In this document: piece by piece, positions 1 through 5,669 of the stretch
Layout of the letters: the number at the start of each line of letters is the position of its first letter
Position numbering within the stretch: position 1 is the first letter of the stretch
Assembly (NCBI GenBank): GCA_031278755.1
Contig: JAITJV010000229.1
Location: 1-6,039 of the forward strand
DNA length: 6,039 nt
Reading direction: 5' to 3'
Source of the DNA: Treponema sp.
GTDB lineage: Bacteria; Spirochaetota; Spirochaetia; Treponematales; Breznakiellaceae
The notes under the pieces: model-generated
The model's input: the letters and a program-made list of their open reading frames with translations, nothing else
What the model was told of the DNA's origin: nothing
The model's database searches: none
Position numbers and translations under genes: made by a program

Positions 1-751
1 CCGATTTGGCGAGTATTTCCGTGACAAGGTGCGGATTGATACGGAACAGCCGGACCAGCCTTGAATAAAAGGGGGCGGGATGCCGGTTCACATAAGCAAA
101 AAAGGCCCCGACTTCGGCAAAACGCGCAATGATCGTTGCAAAGGCCGCTCCCGGCACTTCAAGCCGGGGAGCGCCCAGGTTCCCGTAAATAAGGACCCAG
201 TTTCCGGCCGTGTTGATCAGGGTTGCCGCGGCGGATATCACGAGGGGAATTTTGGGATGGCCTATCTCGCGGAAGGAGCTTCCTATGCAGGAAGAGAAGG
301 CCAGGGGAAAAAGGGTAAACGACACGAGCCGCAGGTATCCCGCCCCTATGGGCACGATGCGTTCCTGTTCCGCGTTTCCCATGGTCATCAGCACTATCAT
401 CTTTTCCGGGATAAAACGGCACAGGGCAAACCAGGCAAGAGAAGATCCAAGCGCGAAGACCACCTTGAAGCGGTATGCGTTGCGCATTCCTTCTTCATCT
501 CCGGCGCCCCTGAACTGGGCAAGGTAGATTCCCCCGGCGCCGCATATCGCGTTGACGATGACGATGTGGATAAAATTGATCTGGTTTGCCACGTTTACCG
601 CGGCCATACTTATGTCCCCAAGGCCCGCAACCATGAAGTTGTCGACAAGGGAAACCATGCTCATGATAAGCTGCTGGAGCATCACCGGAAGGGCGATGCT
701 CAGGGCTTCATGGTAAAAATTCAGGGGACCCAGCCTTGTTTTGAATGTCAT
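1..751 (-). CDS. MATE-family multidrug/organic cation exporter, N-terminal part (3' end beyond left edge)
   Basis: This is the first 250 codons of a MATE (multidrug and toxin extrusion) antiporter, an inner-membrane protein that exports organic cations using a Na+ or H+ gradient. Complete members are about 450 residues, so the second half lies outside the window. The protein opens MTFKTRLGPL, then the family-typical helix-1 stretch ALPVMLQQLIMSM followed by VDNFMVAGLG, where the D of VDNFMV is the usual conserved acid. Alternating hydrophobic helices continue to about residue 230, including the NAICGAGGIYLAQFRGAGD segment and a SCIGSSFREIGHPKIPL loop resembling the conserved G-x-x-R-x-x-G-x-P region. 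The ATG is the first start after an in-frame TAG five codons upstream. Only a weak, distant GGAG lies before it. It starts four bases after the ferritin-like/VIT1 stop, so it is probably the second gene of that transcript. The family is clear; the substrate is unknown. Confidence 0.93.
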   Translation of the reverse strand, partial: MTFKTRLGPLNFYHEALSIALPVMLQQLIMSMVSLVDNFMVAGLGDISMAAVNVANQINFIHIVIVNAICGAGGIYLAQFRGAGDEEGMRNAYRFKVVFALGSSLAWFALCRFIPEKMIVLMTMGNAEQERIVPIGAGYLRLVSFTLFPLAFSSCIGSSFREIGHPKIPLVISAAATLINTAGNWVLIYGNLGAPRLEVPGAAFATIIARFAEVGAFFAYVNRHPAPFYSRLVRLFRINPHLVTEILAKS

Positions 752-755
752 GAAT

Positions 756-1646
756 CTATGCGTCTACTCCGAGGATGCTTTTAAGCGCCCATCCGACGGC
801 GAAAGAAAACGCCGCGACGGCAAGGCTTATCAGCGCCATTTCCGCAAAACGCCGTTTAAAGTCAAGGTTCTTTGCGGTTGCAAGATAATAATTGAAAATA
901 AAAATAATGAATACAGCCAGAATCAGGGTGCACCCCAGGGCGGTGAATTTATTCGCCCAGGCGAAAAAAGGCGCAAGGAGATAGGGCGCGATAAGAATAA
1001 TAACCGTTATAATATAGGCTCCGCCGGTATAAATGGCGGATTTTACCGCCCTGCGATCGGCTTCCGCCCGGCGGGAAAGGTACTCCGAAGCTCCCATGGA
1101 GCAGGCTGCGGAGATCCCCGTCACAAGGCCGGCAAGGGAAATGAGCGATGTTTTACCCAGGGCGAAGGTAAAACCCGCAAGGGCGCCGGTAAGTTCGACA
1201 AGGGCGTCGTTAAGACCGAGCACAATGGAGCCTGTGTAGCGGAGCCTTTCTTCATCAAGCATTGCAAGAAGCTGATTTTCGTGGGCGTCTTCCTCCATGG
1301 CTATTGCCTTTGCTTCGGGAATGGAAACCGCGAGGGACTTATAGTTTTTGGCGGCGTCGTCTTCGTTCTTTTCCATCTGTTTGAGGGTGAAGGTAAACCC
1401 CAGAATACGGGCAATCAGTACAGTTTTAAATATTCTCAGAAAAGACGGCTTTGCTTCGGTTTCTGTTCTTTTCAGCCAAAAATCCGCGTGTTTTTTTTCC
1501 GCGCCGGCTATTTCCCGCAAAATATCCGCATTGTGGGGATCTTTGCAGATACCGGCAAGGCGTGTGTATACGTGGTATTCTGTTATTTCACGGGCCTGTA
1601 CCGTTTTGACGGCCTTCAGCGTTTTTTCGTCCTGTATAATTTCCAT
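756..1646 (-). CDS. Ferritin-like (rubrerythrin-type) domain fused to VIT1/CCC1 iron transporter, MbfA-like
   Basis: A 296-residue membrane protein in two parts. Residues 1-135 form a cytoplasmic four-helix ferritin-like domain with a plausible diiron set: E20, E50 and H53 (ExxH), E92, and E119 and H122 (second ExxH). Residues 139-296 are a VIT1/CCC1 domain with five predicted membrane helices (about 139-163, 168-187, 207-230, 235-257, 270-289) and the signature GLNDALVELTGALAG in helix 1. Known relatives (membrane-bound ferritin MbfA, plant VIT1) export Fe2+ from the cytosol; the ferritin-like part is thought to bind or oxidise iron. By inference this gene protects against iron or peroxide stress. 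The ATG is the first start of the frame close to the promoter, but no good ribosome-binding site precedes it. The MATE gene follows after four bases. An Mn2+ role is possible. The architecture is clear; metal and direction are inferred. Confidence 0.92.
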   Translation of the reverse strand: MEIIQDEKTLKAVKTVQAREITEYHVYTRLAGICKDPHNADILREIAGAEKKHADFWLKRTETEAKPSFLRIFKTVLIARILGFTFTLKQMEKNEDDAAKNYKSLAVSIPEAKAIAMEEDAHENQLLAMLDEERLRYTGSIVLGLNDALVELTGALAGFTFALGKTSLISLAGLVTGISAACSMGASEYLSRRAEADRRAVKSAIYTGGAYIITVIILIAPYLLAPFFAWANKFTALGCTLILAVFIIFIFNYYLATAKNLDFKRRFAEMALISLAVAAFSFAVGWALKSILGVDA

Positions 1647-1664
1647 TCTATTCTATCAGAGCCT

Positions 1665-1691
1665 GTTCCAAAACCCGGTTGGTTTTGGAAC
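1665..1691. repeat. Perfect 11-bp inverted repeat / stem-loop in the leader of the iron gene
   Basis: GTTCCAAAACC at 1665-1675 is exactly complementary to GGTTTTGGAAC at 1681-1691, leaving a 5-nt loop (1676-1680). Imperfect pairing continues outwards: 1658-1662 (AGAGC) with 1693-1698 (GCTTCT, one bulged T), giving an element of 41 bases. It lies 18 bases upstream of the ferritin-like/VIT1 start, just downstream of the predicted minus-strand -10 box. On that transcript it would form a hairpin at the very 5' end. No T-run follows on either strand, so it does not look like an intrinsic terminator. It may be a stabilising or regulatory leader hairpin, a dimeric-repressor operator over the +1 region, or one copy of a dispersed palindromic repeat. 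The pairing is seen directly; the role is inferred. Confidence 0.75.
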
Positions 1692-1703
1692 TGCTTCTAT
1701 AAT

Positions 1704-1732
1704 AATATAGTTAAACAATTCGCGTACCGCAA
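1704..1732 (-). promoter_or_regulatory. Candidate sigma-70 promoter for the ferritin-like/VIT1-MATE unit
   Basis: On the minus strand TTGCGG (1732-1727) and TATATT (1709-1704) are separated by exactly 17 bases. The -10 box matches the consensus at five of six positions, the -35 at only three. Transcription would begin near 1697, giving a leader of about 50 bases that starts at the base of the stem-loop at 1658-1698. A second A+T-rich TATTAT sequence lies immediately downstream, so the exact -10 is uncertain. Confidence 0.45.
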
Positions 1733-1774
1733 CATAAATTTGCCTGAATATCCGGTTTGGTTCATACTTTTTGG

Positions 1775-1820
1775 AAAAAAACGACTAAAAAATAAACGAT
1801 AAAATCAATAATGTCTAAAA
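1775..1820 (+). promoter_or_regulatory. A-tract-rich segment upstream of the radical SAM promoter
   Basis: Runs of A occur at 1775-1781, 1787-1792, 1795-1797, 1801-1804 and 1817-1820, ending just before the -35 box at 1826. The first three main runs are spaced about 11 to 13 bases apart, close to the helical repeat. Such segments often bend DNA or act as an UP element for the RNA polymerase alpha subunit. This is inferred from composition only; A+T-rich intergenic DNA can look like this by chance. Confidence 0.3.
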
Positions 1821-1825
1821 TTCTA

Positions 1826-1854
1826 TTGACATGTTTCCTTGAATCCATTATTTT
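1826..1854 (+). promoter_or_regulatory. Candidate sigma-70 promoter for the radical SAM/glycosyltransferase unit, apparently leaderless
   Basis: A perfect -35 box TTGACA (1826-1831) and a -10 box TATTTT (1849-1854, four of six consensus positions) are separated by 17 bases. Only six bases remain between the -10 box and the ATG at 1861, so the usual transcription start would fall on the A of the start codon. No Shine-Dalgarno sequence precedes the ATG at a workable distance (the only G-rich bit, GGGA, sits two bases before it). The permease promoter at 4357-4385 has the same geometry. Confidence 0.6.
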
Positions 1855-1860
1855 GGGATA

Positions 1861-3105
1861 ATGAAAACAAAAAGAAGCGGAAGTTCTTTCAATTCGTTGA
1901 ATTCAAAGCGGCAGCTTGAATCGATTTTTCTTTTTACAACCGGAAAATGTAACGCCCGGTGCGCCATGTGTTTCTATGCGAACGATATGGAAAAAAAGGC
2001 CCAGGATCTTACCTTTGATGAAATCAGGAAGATTTCCGAAACGGCGGGGAATTTCAAACGGCTTTGGCTTTCGGGCGGAGAGCCTACCCTGCGGGAGGAT
2101 CTGCCCGAGATACTTGAAATGTTTTACAAAAACAACCACATCACCGACATCAACCTGCCGACCAACGGGATCATGAGCGACAGGGTTGTCGACTGGATAA
2201 GCCGTACCAGGAAAAATTGTCCCGGCTGCAATATTTCAATAAGCATATCTCTTGACGGTTTCGGGCAAACCCACGATACGCAGCGCGGCGTGCCGAGCTT
2301 TTACCGGGCCGCGGAAACACTCAAAAAAATCAACGACAATTTCCGCGACGACGGCCATGTGATCAAGAACATTGCGACGGTAATTACCAGGTACAATGTG
2401 CAGGAAATTCTTGATTTTACCGCCTGGGTGTACGGGCGCTTTAACGTTTCTACCCATACCATAGAGGCGGCGCGGGGGGCCACCAGGGAAGACGGGGTGA
2501 AGGTTCTTACCGAACAGTCCCTCCGTGAAATTCAGGATCGTATTGCCCCGTACTATCTTGGCTATGCCAAGCGTATAGGAGAAGGGATGAATTTTATAGG
2601 CCGCGGGCTTACCGAATTTTTCTATGTCGGGCTTATGCGGACCATGTACAACATCAGGGCGCAGAACCTTGAAAAGCCGACCTGCTGGAAGATGGATTGC
2701 ACCGCCGGGGAAACGACCCTCGTTATAGATTACGACGGCCGTTTCCGTTCCTGCGAACTGCGGGACCCCATCGGCAATGTCAAGGATTACGGCTGCGACG
2801 TTCAGAAGATCATGTCGGGCGACGCGATGAAAAAAGAAATAGAAGCCATAGGCCACGGGTATAAGGCGAACTGCTGGTGTACGCACGGCTGCTGGATCAT
2901 GTCGTCCATCACCTTCAATCCGGGGAAAATGCTCGCCATGCTGTGGAAAAGCAACAGGGAAACAAAACGCCTTGCGCGTGCGCCTATAACGGTAAACGAA
3001 GAACACCTGCAGGAACTCGAAGCGAAGTACCATCTTGACAGGGTAAAACTGGAAGAAATAGGGATCGTTGCGCCGGACAAAAGCGCCTCGAAGGGCGCCG
3101 CATGA
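1861..3105 (+). CDS. Radical SAM enzyme with SPASM/twitch-like C-terminal auxiliary cluster domain
   Basis: A 414-residue cytoplasmic radical S-adenosylmethionine enzyme. The [4Fe-4S] site is C30-x3-C34-x2-C37 (CNARCAMC), and the SAM-binding GGEP motif is at 72-75, both in canonical places for the MoaA/PqqE/SkfB-type family. The C-terminal part carries a SPASM-like cysteine set: C275, C280-x12-G-x4-C298, C312, then C338-x-C340-x3-C344. The last cluster is shorter than the full SPASM pattern (CX2CX5CX3C), so probably one auxiliary cluster rather than two. Family members modify ribosomal peptides, enzymes or small metabolites by radical chemistry; the substrate here is unknown. The ATG is the first standard start after an in-frame TGA at 1840-1842. 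The stop overlaps the glycosyltransferase start by four bases, implying a shared pathway. An additional CPGC pair lies at 120-123. The family call is firm; the reaction is not assignable. Confidence 0.93.
   Translation: MKTKRSGSSFNSLNSKRQLESIFLFTTGKCNARCAMCFYANDMEKKAQDLTFDEIRKISETAGNFKRLWLSGGEPTLREDLPEILEMFYKNNHITDINLPTNGIMSDRVVDWISRTRKNCPGCNISISISLDGFGQTHDTQRGVPSFYRAAETLKKINDNFRDDGHVIKNIATVITRYNVQEILDFTAWVYGRFNVSTHTIEAARGATREDGVKVLTEQSLREIQDRIAPYYLGYAKRIGEGMNFIGRGLTEFFYVGLMRTMYNIRAQNLEKPTCWKMDCTAGETTLVIDYDGRFRSCELRDPIGNVKDYGCDVQKIMSGDAMKKEIEAIGHGYKANCWCTHGCWIMSSITFNPGKMLAMLWKSNRETKRLARAPITVNEEHLQELEAKYHLDRVKLEEIGIVAPDKSASKGAA
3090..3095 (+). promoter_or_regulatory. Shine-Dalgarno sequence for the glycosyltransferase, inside the radical SAM gene
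   Basis: GAAGGG lies six bases before the ATG at 3102, within the last codons of the radical SAM gene. This normal ribosome-binding site fixes the glycosyltransferase start, supports translational coupling across the ATGA overlap, and shows that this genome uses Shine-Dalgarno initiation inside operons. That contrasts with the two promoter-proximal plus-strand genes, which lack one. Confidence 0.7.
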
Positions 3106-4349
3106 ACATACTGCTTGCAACAAGAGGATCGCAGGGCGACATCTATCCGTATCTGCTCCTTGCCTCTGAACTTGAAAAGCGCGGACATTATGTGACATTG
3201 AGCCTTCCCCGGCTTTTTGAAAAGGAAGCGAAGTCCATAGGGGTGCACTATGTTCTTCAGGCGTTTGACGATATCGAAGGCATGATGAAAGAAAAGCCCG
3301 GCGCCGGAGATCTTCTTGACTGGACAACGCGGGTTGTAGACAGCCAGTTCAGGGAACTTATCCCCCTGCTCCGCGATCACGATATACTTGTGTCGTCCAA
3401 CACCGAATTTGCCGCAGGCAGCATTGCGGAATACTGCGGGAAACCCCTTATCCGCACGGCCTACGGCCCCTTTATTCCCGGGCGCGTTATACCGCCGCCG
3501 GTCTTCCCCTGGCCGAAGCCGCATCCTGTTTTCCGCCCGGCTTTTCTCTGGAAGGTCCTTAATGTGGGGCTTAACCTTATGGTAAAGAAGATACTTAACC
3601 GCAACAGGGAGGCGCTCGGTATGCCGCCCATTGCCGATCAGGGGGAACACGCCCCGGCAAACGCGGATAATTATCTCATGTATTCCAGATACCTCGGTAA
3701 TACCGATCCTGCGTGGAAGTACCAGTGGGAAATAGGCGGTTATTGCTTTAACGATCTTTTTTTCTACGATAAAAAGAAGTATGATGAATTCATGGCTTTT
3801 ATAAAAAAAGATCAAAGGCCCGTGCTCTTTTTTACCCTGGGAAGCTGCAATACTGAAAAAAGGGATAAATTTGCCGCCCGGCTTTTTGATATTTGCAGGG
3901 ATCACGATTACCGCCTCGTGGTGGGCAGCGGCTGGTGGAAAGTCGGCGCCCATCTTCCGGTAAGCGAGAACCTTTTTCTTCTTGACTGTGTGATTCCCCA
4001 TTTTCTCATTTTTCCGTTCTGTACGGCGATAATTCATCACGGCGGCGCCGGAACCACCCACAGCGCCGGACGGGCCGGCAGGCCGCAGATGATAGCGCCC
4101 CTGATTATTGATCAGTTCTACTGGGGCAGGCGGGTAAAGGATCTGGGCATAGGCCCGGGGAGTGTTAAAATGCCGGGTATTTCAAAGAAGTATCTTGAAC
4201 GGAAGGTCGTCGATCTTATGACCAACCCTGCCTACAAAAAGAACGCCGCCTTGCTTGGCGAACAGATACGCGGTGAACGGGGTCTGGAAGCGGTCTGCGA
4301 TCATATCGAAAGTTACGGTGAAGCGGCGGAAGAACGTATTGCGGAGTAG
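3102..4349 (+). CDS. GT1-family UDP-sugar glycosyltransferase, sterol/lipid glucosyltransferase-like (UGT51/UGT80 type)
   Basis: A 415-residue GT-B fold glycosyltransferase of normal bacterial length. The N-terminal acceptor domain begins at once with the family signature TRGSQGDIYPY (residues 7-17), where D13 lies in the conserved G-x-x-G-D-x-x-P. The C-terminal donor domain holds HHGGAGTTHSAGRAG from H312 and then D337-Q338-F-Y-W-G-R-R-V, the acidic-Gln pair that contacts the sugar hydroxyls in UDP-sugar enzymes. The DQFYWGRRV form closely resembles sterol 3-beta-glucosyltransferases, so a lipid or other hydrophobic acceptor is likely, though antibiotic-type glycosyltransferases share the fold. 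There is no signal peptide, so it should act in the cytosol or at the inner face of the membrane. It overlaps the radical SAM gene by four bases. One oddity is R in SAGRAGRPQ, where relatives usually carry a small hydrophobic residue before P. The sugar and acceptor are unknown. Confidence 0.9.
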   Translation: MNILLATRGSQGDIYPYLLLASELEKRGHYVTLSLPRLFEKEAKSIGVHYVLQAFDDIEGMMKEKPGAGDLLDWTTRVVDSQFRELIPLLRDHDILVSSNTEFAAGSIAEYCGKPLIRTAYGPFIPGRVIPPPVFPWPKPHPVFRPAFLWKVLNVGLNLMVKKILNRNREALGMPPIADQGEHAPANADNYLMYSRYLGNTDPAWKYQWEIGGYCFNDLFFYDKKKYDEFMAFIKKDQRPVLFFTLGSCNTEKRDKFAARLFDICRDHDYRLVVGSGWWKVGAHLPVSENLFLLDCVIPHFLIFPFCTAIIHHGGAGTTHSAGRAGRPQMIAPLIIDQFYWGRRVKDLGIGPGSVKMPGISKKYLERKVVDLMTNPAYKKNAALLGEQIRGERGLEAVCDHIESYGEAAEERIAE

Positions 4350-4356
4350 CCGCTCC

Positions 4357-4385
4357 TTGACGTATATAAAAGCCGTTTGTACATT
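4357..4385 (+). promoter_or_regulatory. Candidate sigma-70 promoter for the permease, apparently leaderless
   Basis: TTGACG (4357-4362, five of six consensus positions) and TACATT (4380-4385, four of six) are 17 bases apart, inside the 42-bp gap after the glycosyltransferase stop. Six bases separate the -10 box from the ATG at 4392, so transcription would start at the start codon. A perfect TATAAT (4386-4391) abuts the ATG as well, but it would place the start inside the gene and has no -35 at normal spacing. There is no Shine-Dalgarno sequence. Confidence 0.5.
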
Positions 4386-4391
4386 TATAAT

Positions 4392-5669
4392 ATGAAGTTA
4401 ATTGTTTTAGCCATTACCATATTGATGTATGCCGCCGTGGTTGTTTTTCCGGGCAAAAAAGCCTGGTCCACCCTTGCCGCCGCGGTCCTTATCCTGATCC
4501 TCAGGGTCGTTACCCCGCTTTATGCCGCCGGAACACTGGTAAACTGGAATGTATTGATGATCTATATAGGCAGCCTTGTGCTCGCCGAACTCTTTATATA
4601 TTCGCGCGTCCCGGCGCGGATAGCGGATAATATTGTTTTATACTCGCCCAATTCCGGAATCGCCATTGTCATACTGCTGATTATTACCGGCCTTATTTCC
4701 GCCTTTGTGGAAAATGTGGCGACGGTCCTTGTGATGGCGCCCATAGCCCTTGCGCTGTCGGCCAAGCTGAAAATGGCTCCTACCCGTTTTATGATTGGAC
4801 TTGCGGTGATGGCGAATTTGCAGGGAACGGCGACGCTTGTGGGAGACCCTCCTTCGATGATCTTTGCAAGTTATGCAAATTACGATTTTAATGATTTCTT
4901 TTTTTATAACGGGCGCCTTTCGATTTTTTTTATCGTTCAATTGGGTATGCTCGCGGGGGCTTTGTATTTCTACGCCTATTTCTCGAGAAGCAATAAAATA
5001 AAGATTGATGTCGGGCGCGAGCCTATTGTATCGCTTGTTCCTTCAGTACTGCTTGTTCTTATGATCCTCGGACTTGCCGTTAGTTCATTTTTCCATTCGG
5101 GTGTTTCGCTTGTATCAGGTTTGCTTGTCCTTTTTCTCGGCGTCGCGGGCCTCCTCTGGTACGCCTTTATTCGCCGCGAAGGCGCCGCCGCAATGTTTAA
5201 GCTGGTCAAAGGCCTTGACTGGGAAACGATCCTCTTCCTTATCGGGATATTTGTCATTATAGGGGCGGTTTCGGAAATCGGGCTGCTTGACGATCTGGTC
5301 AGGATGTTGAATAGAATAATAGGCGGCAATGTATTTCTGGGTTTTGTGGTTATTATTCTGGCGTCTGTTGTAATCTCCGGTTTTGTTGATAATGTTCCTT
5401 ACATAATTGCCATGCTTCCCGTCAGCGCGGCGCTTGCCGCTTCGCTTGGTTTAAAACATGAGCTTTACATGTTCGCCCTGCTGATCGGTTCCTGCCTCGG
5501 AGGAAATCTTACGCCTTTCGGGGCTTCCGCCAATATAGTCATGGTCGGCCTCCTTAAAAAAGAAGGAATCACCCTTAACTTTTCCGGCTGGTTGAAAGTG
5601 GGGCTGCCTTTTACCCTTGTTACAACATTTGCCGCCTCGCTTTTATTGTGGTTTGTCTGGAGCTGGTAA
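4392..5669 (+). CDS. ArsB/NhaD-type ion transporter superfamily permease (CitMHS-like)
   Basis: A 425-residue, very hydrophobic inner-membrane permease with about eleven or twelve membrane helices, the usual size for the family. It shows the internal two-fold repeat of the ion transporter superfamily: E107-N-V-A-T in the first half matches D333-N-V-P in the second, and the re-entrant loop N142-L-Q-G-T-A-T-L-V-G-D-P-P-S matches G370-G-N-L-T-P-F-G-A-S-A-N. These loops bind the Na+ and anion or cation substrate in relatives (NhaD Na+/H+ antiporters, ArsB arsenite exporter, CitM and SLC13 carboxylate carriers). Nothing here picks one substrate, and no arsenic-resistance gene is nearby. I prefer the ATG at 4392 to the in-frame TTG at 4377 because the ATG sits six bases after a promoter; the TTG would add only five residues. 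The 3' end overlaps the convergent MFS gene by 50 bases. Confidence 0.9.
   Translation: MKLIVLAITILMYAAVVVFPGKKAWSTLAAAVLILILRVVTPLYAAGTLVNWNVLMIYIGSLVLAELFIYSRVPARIADNIVLYSPNSGIAIVILLIITGLISAFVENVATVLVMAPIALALSAKLKMAPTRFMIGLAVMANLQGTATLVGDPPSMIFASYANYDFNDFFFYNGRLSIFFIVQLGMLAGALYFYAYFSRSNKIKIDVGREPIVSLVPSVLLVLMILGLAVSSFFHSGVSLVSGLLVLFLGVAGLLWYAFIRREGAAAMFKLVKGLDWETILFLIGIFVIIGAVSEIGLLDDLVRMLNRIIGGNVFLGFVVIILASVVISGFVDNVPYIIAMLPVSAALAASLGLKHELYMFALLIGSCLGGNLTPFGASANIVMVGLLKKEGITLNFSGWLKVGLPFTLVTTFAASLLLWFVWSW

Noticed and set aside
80..784. Plus-strand open frame of 234 codons at the left end
   Set aside because: It is antisense to a well-conserved MATE protein and has no recognisable domain or ribosome-binding site.
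1665..1691. Stem-loop considered as an intrinsic terminator
   Set aside because: No T-run follows on either strand, and it lies between divergent gene starts where no terminator is expected.
741..1802. Long plus-strand open frame (353 codons) antisense to the iron gene
   Set aside because: It has low-complexity, charged, family-less sequence and runs opposite a clearly recognisable ferritin-like/VIT1 protein. It is a frame shadow of G+C-biased codons.
1811..1861. Short upstream frame as a RiPP precursor for the radical SAM enzyme
   Set aside because: Sixteen residues, with no leader/core organisation and no ribosome-binding site; too weak to call as a precursor gene.
2236..4061. Two long minus-strand open frames (363 and 419 codons) opposite the radical SAM and glycosyltransferase genes
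   Set aside because: Both real genes carry full catalytic motifs on the plus strand; the antisense translations show no domain or membrane pattern.
4343..4356. GGAG/CTCC pairing after the glycosyltransferase stop as a terminator
   Set aside because: The stem is only four base pairs and no T-run follows; it overlaps the approach to the permease promoter.
4377..4391. TTG at 4377 as the permease start
   Set aside because: It would lie inside the predicted promoter spacer, adds only five residues, and has no Shine-Dalgarno sequence; the ATG at 4392 fits the promoter.
4392..5669. Permease as a dedicated arsenite exporter (ArsB)
   Set aside because: The motifs are shared by the whole ion transporter superfamily, and no arsR, arsC or arsA gene is in the window.
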